Source of the DNA: Planctomycetota bacterium | GTDB taxonomy: Bacteria > Planctomycetota > UBA1135 > GCA-002686595 | DNA: 64,000 nt | NCBI GenBank assembly: GCA_002862085.1 | Contig: PKCK01000082.1 | Span: 1 to 64,000 of the forward strand | Direction of reading: 5' to 3' | Part shown: positions 25,648 to 35,763 of the stretch, piece after piece | Numbering within the stretch: the stretch's first letter is position 1 | Layout of the letters: the number at the start of each line of letters is the position of its first letter | The notes under the pieces: generated by a model | The model's input: only the letters and a program-made list of their open reading frames with translations | The model's database searches: none | Told to the model about the DNA's origin: nothing | Program-made: the position numbers and the translations under genes

Positions 25648-26325
25648 ATGCCGTCGCGATCACCAATCACCGAGCGCCCCTTCGAGTGGCGGCCCGAGGA
25701 GCTTCGCCCGGGGCGCTTCGAGGCGGTCCTGCCGGACGTCTTCCGGGCCCCGCTCGTCACGGCCGGGGGCTGCGCGCGGTTCCTCGAGGAGCTCGACCGC
25801 CGGCGCGCGGAGGCGCCGCGCGGCGCTCCGAACTCGATGCACGAGCACGGAGTGATGCTCACGCCCCTGGGCCTCGACGGCGCGGTGGAGGGACTCCTCG
25901 GTCCGGCCGCCGGGCTCCGCGCGCTGCTCGCGGAGCGCTTCGGCGACGTGGGGGGCGGCTCCATCGACGGGTGGCACTCGTACATCGTCGAGTACGCCTC
26001 GGGCCTCGACGAGGAGCTCGGCTTCCACGTCGACGACAGCGAGGTCACGCTCAACCTGTGCCTCGGGGACACCTTCTCGGGTGCGGAGCTCGTGATGATG
26101 GGGCGCCGCTGCGACCAGCACCGCCAGACGCCCGTCAGCCCCTCGGAGCTGCTCGAGATCGACCACGAGCCGGGCACCGTCATCATCCACGCAGGCCGCC
26201 ATCGCCACCGCGTCGATCCGATCGTGCGGGGACGCCGGAGGAATCTGATCGCGTGGCTGCGCAGCTCCACCCATCGCGCCGCGGGCTCCGACGGGTCCTG
26301 CGCGCCCTGGTGCGGGGCACCCTGA
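25648..26325 (+). CDS. 2-oxoglutarate/Fe(II)-dependent oxygenase (prolyl 4-hydroxylase-like)
   Basis: A 225-residue cytoplasmic protein with the double-stranded beta-helix of Fe(II)/2OG oxygenases. The iron site is H127-x-D129 in GFHVDDSEVTLNLCLG and a distal His in GRHRHRVDPI (H187); the 2OG-binding basic residue is in the RGRRRNLIAWLRSS run. It ends with a Cys pair (CAPWC, C218 and C222), recalling the CPxC ends of some P4H-like proteins. TAGCCT at 25607-25612 may be a -10 box with a leader of about 30 nt. The substrate, whether protein, amino acid or nucleic acid, is unknown. Confidence 0.85.
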   Translation: MPSRSPITERPFEWRPEELRPGRFEAVLPDVFRAPLVTAGGCARFLEELDRRRAEAPRGAPNSMHEHGVMLTPLGLDGAVEGLLGPAAGLRALLAERFGDVGGGSIDGWHSYIVEYASGLDEELGFHVDDSEVTLNLCLGDTFSGAELVMMGRRCDQHRQTPVSPSELLEIDHEPGTVIIHAGRHRHRVDPIVRGRRRNLIAWLRSSTHRAAGSDGSCAPWCGAP

Positions 26326-26448
26326 GCGGGCCCGGCCGACGGATGTGGGCCCCACGGCGCGGGCGGCCCCAACTCGCCGCCGCCCCACGGGTATCCTGGG
26401 CGCCCCGGCCGGGTAGCGATCCCGCCCCGCGAACTCCGCTCCGCACAC

Positions 26449-29400
26449 ATGGCACGCGCCCTCCAGCTCCTCCTCCTCTCCCTCGCGCTCCCCGCGTCGG
26501 CTGCGGCCGCGCCGCAGCTCGACCTCCCGAAGGTGCGCCGTGAGACCCCGGCGAAGCGCGAGCCCGCGCCGGCGAAGAGGCCGGCCGAGGGAGCGCGCCC
26601 CGCCGGCGGACAGGACGGGGCGAAGTCGGGCGCGGACGACGTCTCACCCCGCGGGGACGTCGTCGGCGGCGACGCCGGGACGACCGAGAAGGTCGAGCCG
26701 ATCCTGGGCCCCGACGGACGACCCGTCGGCACGCGCACGACGATCGGCGTGAACGTCCCCGGTGCGGGGAACGGTTCGAACGGCATCGGCGTGGAGCCGA
26801 CCGGGCCCGACGGGCCAGCGAGGCTCCACGGGGACCTGAGCCTGCCGAGCTCCCGGCGACGAACGGGCGCCGCGGCGGAGCCCGGAGACGCTCCTGCAGA
26901 ATCCGTGGCCGCGCCCGATGAAGCGGTCATCGACCCCTTCGATCCGGTGACGGACGGCCGCGGCGCCGCTCGCGCGCTCTACGCAGAGCTCGTCCGTCAG
27001 CGCAGGATCACCGATGAAACGGTCTCGCAGATCGCCGACCGCCTCGCACGGCTCGGGCCCGACGGGCTCCAGGTCGCGCGCTTCGCGCTCCAGCAGGAGG
27101 AGGCGCCCGTGGCGTTCGCCGGAGCGCGCGCGCTGCTCCTCGGCGGCGACGGGGCCGACGCCGATCGAGTCGTGAGGCTCCTGCGCGGGGACGTCCCGCC
27201 CAAGGCGGCCGCCGCGATCCTCGGCGAGCTCGTCGAACAGGATCCCGTGCGCGCCAGCAACGCGCTCCTCTGCGCGCTCTGCGCCCACGACGAGAAGCTC
27301 GTGCGGCGCGCGGCGCGGAGGGCGCTCGGGCCGCGCATCGGTCCGGAGGACCTGCCGGACCTCGCCCCGGCGTTCCAGGCGCGCCAGACCGAGGCCCGCC
27401 GCGGCGCCCTCGAGCTGATCGCGCGCATGGACTCCCCGGCCGCGGTCGACGCGCTCCTGATGTCCGTCGCCGACCGCTCGACGAGCGTCGCTGCCGTCGC
27501 CGTCGAGGCCCTCGCGCGCTCCGAGGACCCGCGGGTCGATCTGGAGCTTCGCCGGCAGGCCTTCGCGAAGGGGCTGATCGGCCGGTCCGAGGCCCTCTCC
27601 CTGCTCGCCCTCGTCGAGCGCGAGGACCGCACGACGCGCCCGCTCCTCGGCGAGGAGTCCGTCGAGCCCCTGATGGACGCCTTCCGCAGTCCCGTGCCCC
27701 TGGTCTCCAACGTCGCGGCGGTGGCGCTCGCGGGGATCGGCTTCCGCAGTCCCCGCGTGTCCGAGACCGGCTGGCTGGACGACGTGGTGCCCTCGGCGCT
27801 CGTCGGCGTCGCTGCCGGTGCCCGCTACTTCGAGGGCTTCGACGTGGTCCGCGAACCGGCGCTGAGGCGTCTCAGGCAGATCGCGGGTGTGACCCACGGC
27901 AACGACGGGCCCGCCTGGTCTCGCTGGTGGGCTCTCGAGAAGGTGGGCTTCCGGGCCAGCCGCGCCGTGATCGAGGTGAAGCCCGCCGACGCGGCGCGCC
28001 TGGTGGTCGTGACCCAGGACCCCGAGGTCGGGCCGCCGATCCTGCTGGCGGGCGCGGCGCTCGCGGAGGACGAGGAGTGGCTCGCGGCGCAGCGGTCGGA
28101 GCCGTTGTTCCTTCCGGCCGGGGACGCGGCTGCCCTCATGGACATGCTCCAGCAGGAGGGGGTGTTCGGCTTCGAGCGTCTCCCCGGTCCCCGCGGAGCG
28201 ATCGGGCTCCGGGGCCGGTCGTTCGAGGTGAGCGTGGGGGCGCGCAAGAAGTCCTTCCGGTTCGCCGAGGGGATGTCGCGCGCGTGGTTCTCTCGCGTTC
28301 TGACCCGCGTGGTCGCCCTCGAGCAGCAGCTCTCCTGGCAGCGCTACCTGGTGTCCGGCGCTCATGAGCGACCCCGGGACCTCTTCGTGCAGGAGAGGGA
28401 GTGGTGGGAGGCCCACCCGGCCGAGGCGGACCGTGTCGAGCGGGTCGAGGAGCTCGCCATGGCCCACGTCGTCTCGGTGTCGCCTGCGCGCCGCGCGCCC
28501 GCGCTCAAGGACCTGATCGAGCTCGACGACGCGTACGGAACGACGGGGCCGGAGGACGCCGCGCAGCTCCTCGAGCTGCTGGCCGACGGGACCATCTTCG
28601 GAGAGACGGCGCGCGCCCTCACCGAGCTGTGCCTGCGTGCCGCGGATCTCGAGGAGCGCGCCGCGACGGAGCCGCTCGCCGACGAGCAGCGTGCGGCGGC
28701 GCGGGCCCTGATCTCGACGCTCCACGACACCTACGGCGTGCTGGCGCGCTCCGAGATCGAGCGCGTTCTCGGCGCTCTCGACCACGCCGATCTGCTGGAG
28801 GCGGCCAGGGACGAGCGCGGCCTGCTCCGCGTCGCCGCCGCAGGCGTCATGGGCTCGTGCGAGCCCTCCATGGACGTCGTCGTTCGCGCCGAGGACACCG
28901 AGCTGCTCGTCGGCCTCGCCCTCGACGAGGAGGAGGAGGTCCAGGTGGCGGCGATCCGTGCCCTGCCGGGCTACGACCCCGTCCGCGCGCGCCCGATGCT
29001 GCTGGATCGCGCTTCGAGGGGCCGAGGCGCGGTGCGCGCCGCCGCGCTCGAGGCGCTGGGCGACGTGGAGGGCAGCTCGGACGTGGTGCAGGTGCTGATC
29101 GCCGGTCTGACCGACCCCGAGGCCCGCTATCACCTGCCCGCGGCTCGCGGCCTCGGGAACCTGGGGACCCCGGAGACGGCGCCCCTCCTCGTGTCGCTCC
29201 TGCGCGCGACGACGAAGCCCGCGCTGCGCGCCGAGGCCCGCGCCGGGCTCCGCCGCATGGGCAGCGCCGCGCGCCTCGACCTCGTCAGCGCGATGCGCTC
29301 CCCCGACCGAGGCCTGCGTCGGGAGGCGGCCCTGCTCCTCTCGCGCCTCGCGGAGCCGCGGACCGTCCCCGTCCTCGCGCGCCTCGCCGTCGAGGACCCC

Positions 29401-29820
29401 CAGGACGAGGAGATCCTCCACGAGCTCGCCGTGCTCACGTGCGTGGACTACCGGACCATGGACGTGCCCAGCGACGGCTACTACCGCTTCTGGGACGAGG
29501 CCGAGCAGCGCGATGCGTTCGCGTGGTTCGTCGCCGCTCTCGAGCGGCGTCGCCTGCGGGCCCCCGAGCGCGACGCCTTCGCGGGGGAGGGAACGGCCGA
29601 GGCCCGCGAGTTCCTCGTGGCGCTGCTCGCCGAGTTCGACGAAGGCGACCCGCTCCGCGAGCGTGCACGCCGTGAGCTCGAGCGGCTGATCGGCGAGCCC
29701 ATCGGGCGTGTCCCCGTGGAGGAGCGCGCGAAGCTCGAGTGGCTCCAGGGCCTCCTGACGCGCGGGGAGCGCGCGGCGCGGCGCGGCGCGGCCCGCGATG
29801 CCATCGGGGTGGGTCGCTGA
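26449..29820 (+). CDS. Large exported HEAT-repeat protein
   Basis: A 1123-residue protein with a signal peptide (MARALQLLLLSLALPASAAAA) and a Pro/Arg/Gly-rich spacer to about residue 165. Two alpha-solenoid regions of HEAT type follow (about 170-430 and 760-990), with units such as RRGALELIARMDSPAAVDAL and EEEVQVAAIRALPGYDPVRA. The segment between them (about 440-700) is not recognised. HEAT solenoids act as protein-binding scaffolds and are abundant in planctomycetes; the partner here is unknown. TATCCT at 26392-26397 may be a -10 box. Its end overlaps, or nearly touches, the lytic transglycosylase gene, which suggests a link to the cell wall. Confidence 0.8.
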   Translation: MARALQLLLLSLALPASAAAAPQLDLPKVRRETPAKREPAPAKRPAEGARPAGGQDGAKSGADDVSPRGDVVGGDAGTTEKVEPILGPDGRPVGTRTTIGVNVPGAGNGSNGIGVEPTGPDGPARLHGDLSLPSSRRRTGAAAEPGDAPAESVAAPDEAVIDPFDPVTDGRGAARALYAELVRQRRITDETVSQIADRLARLGPDGLQVARFALQQEEAPVAFAGARALLLGGDGADADRVVRLLRGDVPPKAAAAILGELVEQDPVRASNALLCALCAHDEKLVRRAARRALGPRIGPEDLPDLAPAFQARQTEARRGALELIARMDSPAAVDALLMSVADRSTSVAAVAVEALARSEDPRVDLELRRQAFAKGLIGRSEALSLLALVEREDRTTRPLLGEESVEPLMDAFRSPVPLVSNVAAVALAGIGFRSPRVSETGWLDDVVPSALVGVAAGARYFEGFDVVREPALRRLRQIAGVTHGNDGPAWSRWWALEKVGFRASRAVIEVKPADAARLVVVTQDPEVGPPILLAGAALAEDEEWLAAQRSEPLFLPAGDAAALMDMLQQEGVFGFERLPGPRGAIGLRGRSFEVSVGARKKSFRFAEGMSRAWFSRVLTRVVALEQQLSWQRYLVSGAHERPRDLFVQEREWWEAHPAEADRVERVEELAMAHVVSVSPARRAPALKDLIELDDAYGTTGPEDAAQLLELLADGTIFGETARALTELCLRAADLEERAATEPLADEQRAAARALISTLHDTYGVLARSEIERVLGALDHADLLEAARDERGLLRVAAAGVMGSCEPSMDVVVRAEDTELLVGLALDEEEEVQVAAIRALPGYDPVRARPMLLDRASRGRGAVRAAALEALGDVEGSSDVVQVLIAGLTDPEARYHLPAARGLGNLGTPETAPLLVSLLRATTKPALRAEARAGLRRMGSAARLDLVSAMRSPDRGLRREAALLLSRLAEPRTVPVLARLAVEDPQDEEILHELAVLTCVDYRTMDVPSDGYYRFWDEAEQRDAFAWFVAALERRRLRAPERDAFAGEGTAEAREFLVALLAEFDEGDPLRERARRELERLIGEPIGRVPVEERAKLEWLQGLLTRGERAARRGAARDAIGVGR

Positions 29821-29830
29821 GGCCAGCGTC

Positions 29831-30505
29831 GTGCGCCGCCGACGTGACACCTTCATGGGGCTGGTGCTCGCCGGCTTCGCGGCGGTCGTGCTGCCCGGGC
29901 TGATGGCCGTCGCCCTCGAGGGGCGTGCCGTCCTCGCCTCGGCGCCCGGGCGTGTCTTCGGGGCGATCCTGCGCGGACCGCTCGACGCCGGCGCCCTCGA
30001 TCGGATCGACGGTCTGCGCGAGGTCGTCGAGGCGGCCGCGGAGGCCGCGGGCGTGGAGCCCGCGCTCGTCGCCGGCGTCATCTTCGCGGAGAGCCGCGGA
30101 GTGGGCGGGCGGCGCTCGAGCGCGGGCGCCCTCGGCTTGATGCAGCTGATCCCGGCCGCGGGCCGTGACGCGGGCCGGCGCGCGGGGATCGAGGTCCCCG
30201 AGTCGGACGAGGAGCTGGAGGCCGCGCTGCTCGAGGACGACGAGCTCAACGTCCGCCTCGGCGCGGCGCACCTGCGCTGGCTGATCGACCACAGGGGGGA
30301 TTGGGACGACGAGGCGGTGCTGGTCTCCTACAACGCCGGGCGCGCCCGGCTCTTCGGCTGGATCGAGCGGGACGGCGGCTACGAGGCCTGGGTGCGCGGG
30401 GAGGAGGCGCGGGCCCGCCGCGGCGAGCGCACCACGGGGGCACTGGCGTACGCCCGGCAGGTCCAGCGGGTCCGGGACCGCTTCCGCGCGCGCTGGCGCC
30501 CCTGA
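29831..30505 (+). CDS. Lytic murein transglycosylase (SLT domain)
   Basis: A 224-residue protein with one N-terminal membrane segment (FMGLVLAGFAAVVLPGLMAVAL) and an SLT goose-lysozyme-like domain. Family motifs are GVIFAESRG (catalytic Glu), SAGALGLMQLIPAAG and VLVSYNAGRAR. It cleaves peptidoglycan glycan strands with formation of anhydro-muramic ends. I chose GTG 29831, which has GAGG 8 nt upstream; ATG 29798 is in frame, lacks a Shine-Dalgarno and would overlap the HEAT gene by 23 bp. The short, Slt-C-like size suggests a soluble or anchored housekeeping enzyme. Confidence 0.86.
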   Translation: MRRRRDTFMGLVLAGFAAVVLPGLMAVALEGRAVLASAPGRVFGAILRGPLDAGALDRIDGLREVVEAAAEAAGVEPALVAGVIFAESRGVGGRRSSAGALGLMQLIPAAGRDAGRRAGIEVPESDEELEAALLEDDELNVRLGAAHLRWLIDHRGDWDDEAVLVSYNAGRARLFGWIERDGGYEAWVRGEEARARRGERTTGALAYARQVQRVRDRFRARWRP

Positions 30506-30704
30506 GGCGCTCAGGTGCGGGGGACCGAACGCAGTTCGAACGCGCGCGTCACCGGACAGCGGATTCGATCCCGGTCCGCGCCAACAGAATCATCCCTCGG
30601 CCGTGGAGGGACCTCGGGACCGTCTGGTCTCATGTTCCGCCGGACCGGCCGCGGCGCGACGCCGTGAGCCTCCGCATCGAACCCACCGCGACGCACACCG
30701 AAAA
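30506..30704 (+). promoter_or_regulatory. Upstream region of the moxR-bat operon with palindrome
   Basis: This 199-bp gap precedes the operon. It holds the palindrome CGAACGCAGTTCG (30526-30538), two 5-bp half sites around 3 nt, which could be an operator. CAGAAT near 30586 is the only -10-like hexamer I see; no good -35 accompanies it. Confidence 0.3.
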
Positions 30705-31709
<1,005 letters not shown>

Positions 31710-31731
31710 TTCCGAGGGCGACGCGGCGATC

Positions 31732-32748
31732 ATGGGCTGGCTGACGGGCACGAGCGCGCACGGCGGGTCTCCGGAGACGGAGGGCGCGCCGCTGCTGCAT
31801 CCGTCGCTGATGGCGCGCGTGCGCCAGATCCAGGTCCGTACGCACCGGCTCGTGAACACGGCCCTGGCGGGCGGCTACCGCAGCACGTTCCGCGGTCAGG
31901 GCATCGAGTTCGAGGAGGTGCGTCCTTACCAGCCCGGTGACGAGGTGCGCAGCATCGACTGGAACGTCACGGCGCGCACGGGGGAGCCCTTCGTCAAGTC
32001 CTACCGGGAGGAGCGTCAGCTCACGATCCACATCGTGCTGGACACCGCCCTCGAGATGGACTTCGCGACCTTCGGCGAGACCAAGCGCGACGCCGCGAGT
32101 CAGCTGGCGGCGCTCCTCTCCTTCGTCGCGATCCGCCACCAGGACCGGGTCGGTCTGACCCTCTTCGGCTCCGAGCCCGGCCTGCACCTCGAGCCGGGTC
32201 GGGCCTCGCGCCACGTGCTCCGCCTCGTGCGTGAGATCCAGGCCGCGCGGGTGACGCCTGGACCCTCCTCGCTGCTCGCGGCCCTCGAGGGGCAAGCGGC
32301 CACCTTGAAGCGGCGCTCCCTCGTCTTCCTCTTCAGCGACTTCGCCGGCGTGGACGCGGAGGGCGCGGAGCTGGTGCGGGACGCGAGCGGCGAGGCGCGA
32401 CGCTCCGCCGACTGGTCACGCGTCCTGCGTCGCCTCGGCGCGCGCCACGACGTGATCGCCGTACGTCTCGTGGACCGCTTCGAGGAGCAGCTCCCCGAGG
32501 CCGGGGTCCTGCGCCTCGTGCGCATGGGGGACGGGGAGACGGTCGAGGTCGACGGCCGCCGTGGAGCGGTGCGCGACGCGTGGCGAGACGCGGCCGAGGC
32601 TCGACGCGCCGCCCTGGGCGAGGTCTTCCGGCGCGCGCGGGTCGAGTGGATCGACGTGCGGACCGACGGCGACATCGCCGCGCCGTTGGTCGAGTTCTTC
32701 CGCCGGCGCGCTCAGGCCCGCGGCCCCCGATCCGGAGGCGCAGGATGA
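31732..32748 (+). CDS. DUF58 domain protein
   Basis: A 338-residue cytosolic protein of the DUF58 family, the regular partner of MoxR and VWA proteins. The core motif FRGQGIEFEEVRPYQPGDEV is followed by RSIDWNVTARTGEPFVKSYR, which is nearly invariant in the family. The later part has a VWA-like fold (IHIVLDTALEMDF, RRSLVFLFSDFAG), but its first acidic motif is D-T-A-L-E, not DxSxS. It is translationally coupled to the next gene by an ATGA overlap. Confidence 0.92.
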   Translation: MGWLTGTSAHGGSPETEGAPLLHPSLMARVRQIQVRTHRLVNTALAGGYRSTFRGQGIEFEEVRPYQPGDEVRSIDWNVTARTGEPFVKSYREERQLTIHIVLDTALEMDFATFGETKRDAASQLAALLSFVAIRHQDRVGLTLFGSEPGLHLEPGRASRHVLRLVREIQAARVTPGPSSLLAALEGQAATLKRRSLVFLFSDFAGVDAEGAELVRDASGEARRSADWSRVLRRLGARHDVIAVRLVDRFEEQLPEAGVLRLVRMGDGETVEVDGRRGAVRDAWRDAAEARRAALGEVFRRARVEWIDVRTDGDIAAPLVEFFRRRAQARGPRSGGAG

Positions 32749-33632
32749 CCCCGCTCCTCTTCCTCGCGCTGCAGGGCGTGAGCGTCACGAGCACCGTGAG
32801 GCCGCTGGACCCCGCGGTGGAGAGTCCGTTCCCGATCGGCACGGAGCTGGTCTGGGAGGTCGTGGTCGACGACCCCGAACGCAGCGGCGGGAAGGACTTC
32901 GGCGTGGACCTCGACGGTGACGGGGAGCCGGACGGCTACGACATCGCCTGGGAGATGCTCGGCAGCGAGGTCTCCACCGACGGGACGTTCGACTACTTCA
33001 AGGCCGTACGCCTCATGCCCCTCGAGGGCGGGACCCTCTCCGTCCCGCCCTTCGGAGTGCGATTCTCCGACGGCGAGGAGGTGCTCGTCGAGCCCGTCGC
33101 CGTCGAGGTGCGCTCCGAGCTCCTGGGCGGTGAGGACGCGCCGCGGCCCGCGCCGGGATTCCGCGACGTCGAGGAGCGAGCCGGGCTCGGCGATCCCCGG
33201 ATCGCCCTCGCGGCCCTGATCGCGCTGCTCGCGGTCCCGCTGCTGGCCTTCGCGTTCCTCCGTCGCGGTCGCAGCGCTGCGGCCGGCACGCCGGATCGCG
33301 GTCCCTCCGTCGCGCAGCGACTGGCCGCCCTCGATCCCGCCCTCGAGCCGCGGACCGCGGCGGCGGCGGTGGGGCCGCTGGTGCGTCTCGCCGCCGAGCA
33401 GTCGGCGGGCGCGAGCCGGCCCGCCGCGACCGATCAGGAGTGGGCGGCGTGGCTCCGGGGCCTCGAGGACCTGGACGACGCGGAGCTCCGCGAGGAGGGC
33501 GCGCGGCTCGTCGAGGAGGCGAGCGAGCTGCGGTTCCGCGGCGACGCGCCGACGAGCTTCGCGGCCAAGGACCTCCACGGACGGGCGACGGCGCTCGTCC
33601 AGCGCCTCGGCGGCGAGGAGAGCGCGCCGTGA
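32745..33632 (+). CDS. Membrane protein of the bat operon (BatD/DUF4381-like)
   Basis: A 295-residue protein with a short hydrophobic N-terminus, an extracytoplasmic beta-rich domain that resembles a BatD module (EGGTLSVPPFGVRFSDGEEV), one membrane helix (IALAALIALLAVPLLAFAF, about 155-175) and a cytosolic helical tail. It occupies the place where DUF4381-type proteins occur in other moxR-DUF58-VWA operons. The start ATG 32745 overlaps the DUF58 stop and has GGAGG 7 nt upstream. Role in the Bat complex is inferred from position. Confidence 0.75.
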   Translation: MTPLLFLALQGVSVTSTVRPLDPAVESPFPIGTELVWEVVVDDPERSGGKDFGVDLDGDGEPDGYDIAWEMLGSEVSTDGTFDYFKAVRLMPLEGGTLSVPPFGVRFSDGEEVLVEPVAVEVRSELLGGEDAPRPAPGFRDVEERAGLGDPRIALAALIALLAVPLLAFAFLRRGRSAAAGTPDRGPSVAQRLAALDPALEPRTAAAAVGPLVRLAAEQSAGASRPAATDQEWAAWLRGLEDLDDAELREEGARLVEEASELRFRGDAPTSFAAKDLHGRATALVQRLGGEESAP

Positions 33633-34687
33633 TCGCCGCGCTCACACAGGTCGTTCGCAGCACCGCGGAGGAGCGCTTCGAGGTGCTCGGAGTGGGATTC
33701 GCGGACCCGTGGTTCCTCGCGGCGCTCCCGGTCGGCGCGTGGCTCCTCTGGCGCGGCCGTGAATCGCGCCGCGGCGCCGCCGCGCGCGTGCCCGCCGTCG
33801 GCGGCCCCGAGGTGGCCCTCGCGACCGGGGTCCTCGGTCGCGTGGCCCAGGCGCTCCCGGCCGTCCTGCGGATCGCGTGCCTGGTCCTCGTCGTCGTGGC
33901 CCTCGCGCGGCCGCTCGAGGGGCGCGTGCAGGCATCGCGCCGCACGGAAGGCATCGACATCGCGCTCCTCCTCGACCGCTCGAGCTCCATGGAGCAGCGC
34001 GCGGCGCCCGGCGCGCCGCGCCGCTTCGACGTCGTCAAGCGCGTGGTCGAGGACTTCGCGCGGCGCCGCATGACCGACGAGGAAGGCGCGCGGGACAACA
34101 TCGCGCTGCTCGGGTTCGCGGGCTACACCGACCTGCTCGTGCCCTTCACCCTCGACGCCGGGGCGATGACGCGCGTGCTCGCGGACGTGGAGACCGAGCG
34201 CGAGAAGTGGCTGGACGGCACGGCCATCGGGGGCGCCATGGCCCAGGCCATCGACATGCTCACCCGATCGGAGGCGGACTCGCGCATCGTCGTGCTGCTC
34301 ACCGACGGCGAGGACAACGCGCCCGGCCAGCCGCCCATGCGCGCGGCGGCCGCCGCGGCCGAGCTCGGGATCCGGGTGTACACGGTGTTCGCCGGGCCGC
34401 GGGAGATCGCGACGCGCAGCCTGATCGGCGGGATCCGTCGCCAGAAGGTCGACGTGGGGGAGCTGCCCGAGATCGCCGAGCTCACGGGGGGCGTGTTCTT
34501 CCACGCGGAGAGCGAGGGGGAGCTCGAGGAGGCCTACCGGACGATCGAGGAGCTGGAGCGGACGCCGCGCGACGAGGAGACCTTCGCCGAGCGGTACGAC
34601 CTCTATCCGCTGCTCCTCTCCCCGGCGCTGCTGCTCTACGCCCTCAGCGTCCTCTGCGGCGCGACCTTCGCGCGGAGGGTCCCGTGA
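33629..34687 (+). CDS. batA: VWA domain membrane protein BatA
   Basis: A 352-residue BatA-type protein: N-terminal membrane helices around residues 27-42 and 72-95, a von Willebrand A domain, and a C-terminal helix (YPLLLSPALLLYALSVLCG). The metal-ion-dependent adhesion site is DRSSS (D116, S118, S120) with the later TDGEDN. Bat proteins support aerotolerance and envelope stress resistance. The start is GTG 33629 in a GTGA overlap with the previous gene; batB begins at its own stop. Confidence 0.9.
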   Translation: MIAALTQVVRSTAEERFEVLGVGFADPWFLAALPVGAWLLWRGRESRRGAAARVPAVGGPEVALATGVLGRVAQALPAVLRIACLVLVVVALARPLEGRVQASRRTEGIDIALLLDRSSSMEQRAAPGAPRRFDVVKRVVEDFARRRMTDEEGARDNIALLGFAGYTDLLVPFTLDAGAMTRVLADVETEREKWLDGTAIGGAMAQAIDMLTRSEADSRIVVLLTDGEDNAPGQPPMRAAAAAAELGIRVYTVFAGPREIATRSLIGGIRRQKVDVGELPEIAELTGGVFFHAESEGELEEAYRTIEELERTPRDEETFAERYDLYPLLLSPALLLYALSVLCGATFARRVP

Positions 34688-35760
34688 TGGCGCTCCTCGG
34701 CGGCTTCCTCGACGAGGTGCTGCGTCCGGGCCACGGCTGGTTCGCGCTCCTCGGACTCCTTCCGCTCGTCTGCGCGGCGGCCGTGCTCGGCCGGCGGCGC
34801 GCCATGCTCGCGCGCCTGGCCGAGCCCCGGCACCTGGAGCGACTGTTCCCGGACCTCGCCCGGCGCGCCGGCGCGGGGAAGGACCTCGGCGCCTGGCTCG
34901 CGCGCCGGGGCTGGCTGCGCGCGGTGCTCTCGGCCGCGGCGGCGGCGCTGCTCGCTCTCGCCCTTCTCGGCCCCGTGCGGGGCTTCGCGCTCGTGCCCGT
35001 GGCCACGCGCCAGATCGACGTCGTCGTGTGCCTCGACACGTCGCGCTCGATGCTCGTGGAGGACGTCGAGCCGAGCCGCCTCGCGCGTGCGAAGAACGAG
35101 GTGGCGGCGCTGTTCGACGCCATGCGCGGCGAGCGGGTCGGGCTGGTGGCCTTCGCCGGGCTCGCGCGCATGGTCGCGCCGCTCACCAAGGACGTGGACA
35201 CCGCGCGGTTCTTCCTCGAGCGGCTCTCGCCCGACGACAATCGCAAGGGCGGCACGGACATCGGAGCGGCCCTGCGCCTCGCCTTGGATCGCCTCGACGC
35301 GGACGCTGGCGCGAACCAGGCGATCGTCGTTGTCACCGACGGCGAGGATCTCTCCGGGGAAGGCCTCGACGCCGCCGAGGAGGCGGCTGCGCGGGGGGTG
35401 GTCGTGCACGTCCTCGGCCTCGGGACCGCGGCGGGTGGCAAGGTCCCCGACGGCATGGGGGGCTTCGTCGTGGACGGTTCACAGGAGGGGCGTGGTGAGG
35501 AGGTCGTGTCTCGCCTGGAGTCGAGCACCCTGCGCGCCCTCTCCGAGGCGACCGGCGGGATCTACCTCGAAGCGAAGGGCCGCGTGCTGCCGCTGGAGGA
35601 GCTCTACCGCCGCGCCATCGCGGTCATGGAGGGCCGTGACCTCGTGGACGGGAAGGAACGCGTGCCGCGGGATCGCTACCAGTGGCCGCTGCTCGCGGCG
35701 TTGATCGCGCTCCTGGTCGAGGGCGCCCTGCGCGACGCGCGGGCGAGGAGGAGCGCCTAG
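34687..35760 (+). CDS. batB: VWA domain membrane protein BatB
   Basis: A 357-residue second VWA protein with the BatB layout: two N-terminal membrane segments (about 20-35 and 78-97), a VWA domain with intact MIDAS (D117, S119, S121 in CLDTSRSM) and VVTDGEDLSGEG, and a C-terminal helix. The RYQWPLLAALIALLVEGAL end is typical of BatB. It starts at ATG 34687 in a TGATG overlap with batA; GTG 34684 is the adjacent alternative. Confidence 0.9.
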   Translation: MALLGGFLDEVLRPGHGWFALLGLLPLVCAAAVLGRRRAMLARLAEPRHLERLFPDLARRAGAGKDLGAWLARRGWLRAVLSAAAAALLALALLGPVRGFALVPVATRQIDVVVCLDTSRSMLVEDVEPSRLARAKNEVAALFDAMRGERVGLVAFAGLARMVAPLTKDVDTARFFLERLSPDDNRKGGTDIGAALRLALDRLDADAGANQAIVVVTDGEDLSGEGLDAAEEAAARGVVVHVLGLGTAAGGKVPDGMGGFVVDGSQEGRGEEVVSRLESSTLRALSEATGGIYLEAKGRVLPLEELYRRAIAVMEGRDLVDGKERVPRDRYQWPLLAALIALLVEGALRDARARRSA

Positions 35761-35763
35761 GTG

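Noticed and set aside
26644..30249. About 1200-codon minus-strand frame opposite the HEAT-repeat gene
   Set aside because: The sense strand encodes a signal peptide, HEAT repeats and an SLT domain; the antisense product is low-complexity and motif-free.
30526..30538. LexA/DinR SOS box
   Set aside because: The half sites are right but the spacer is 3 nt, not 4, and the downstream genes are not SOS genes. Kept only as a candidate operator.
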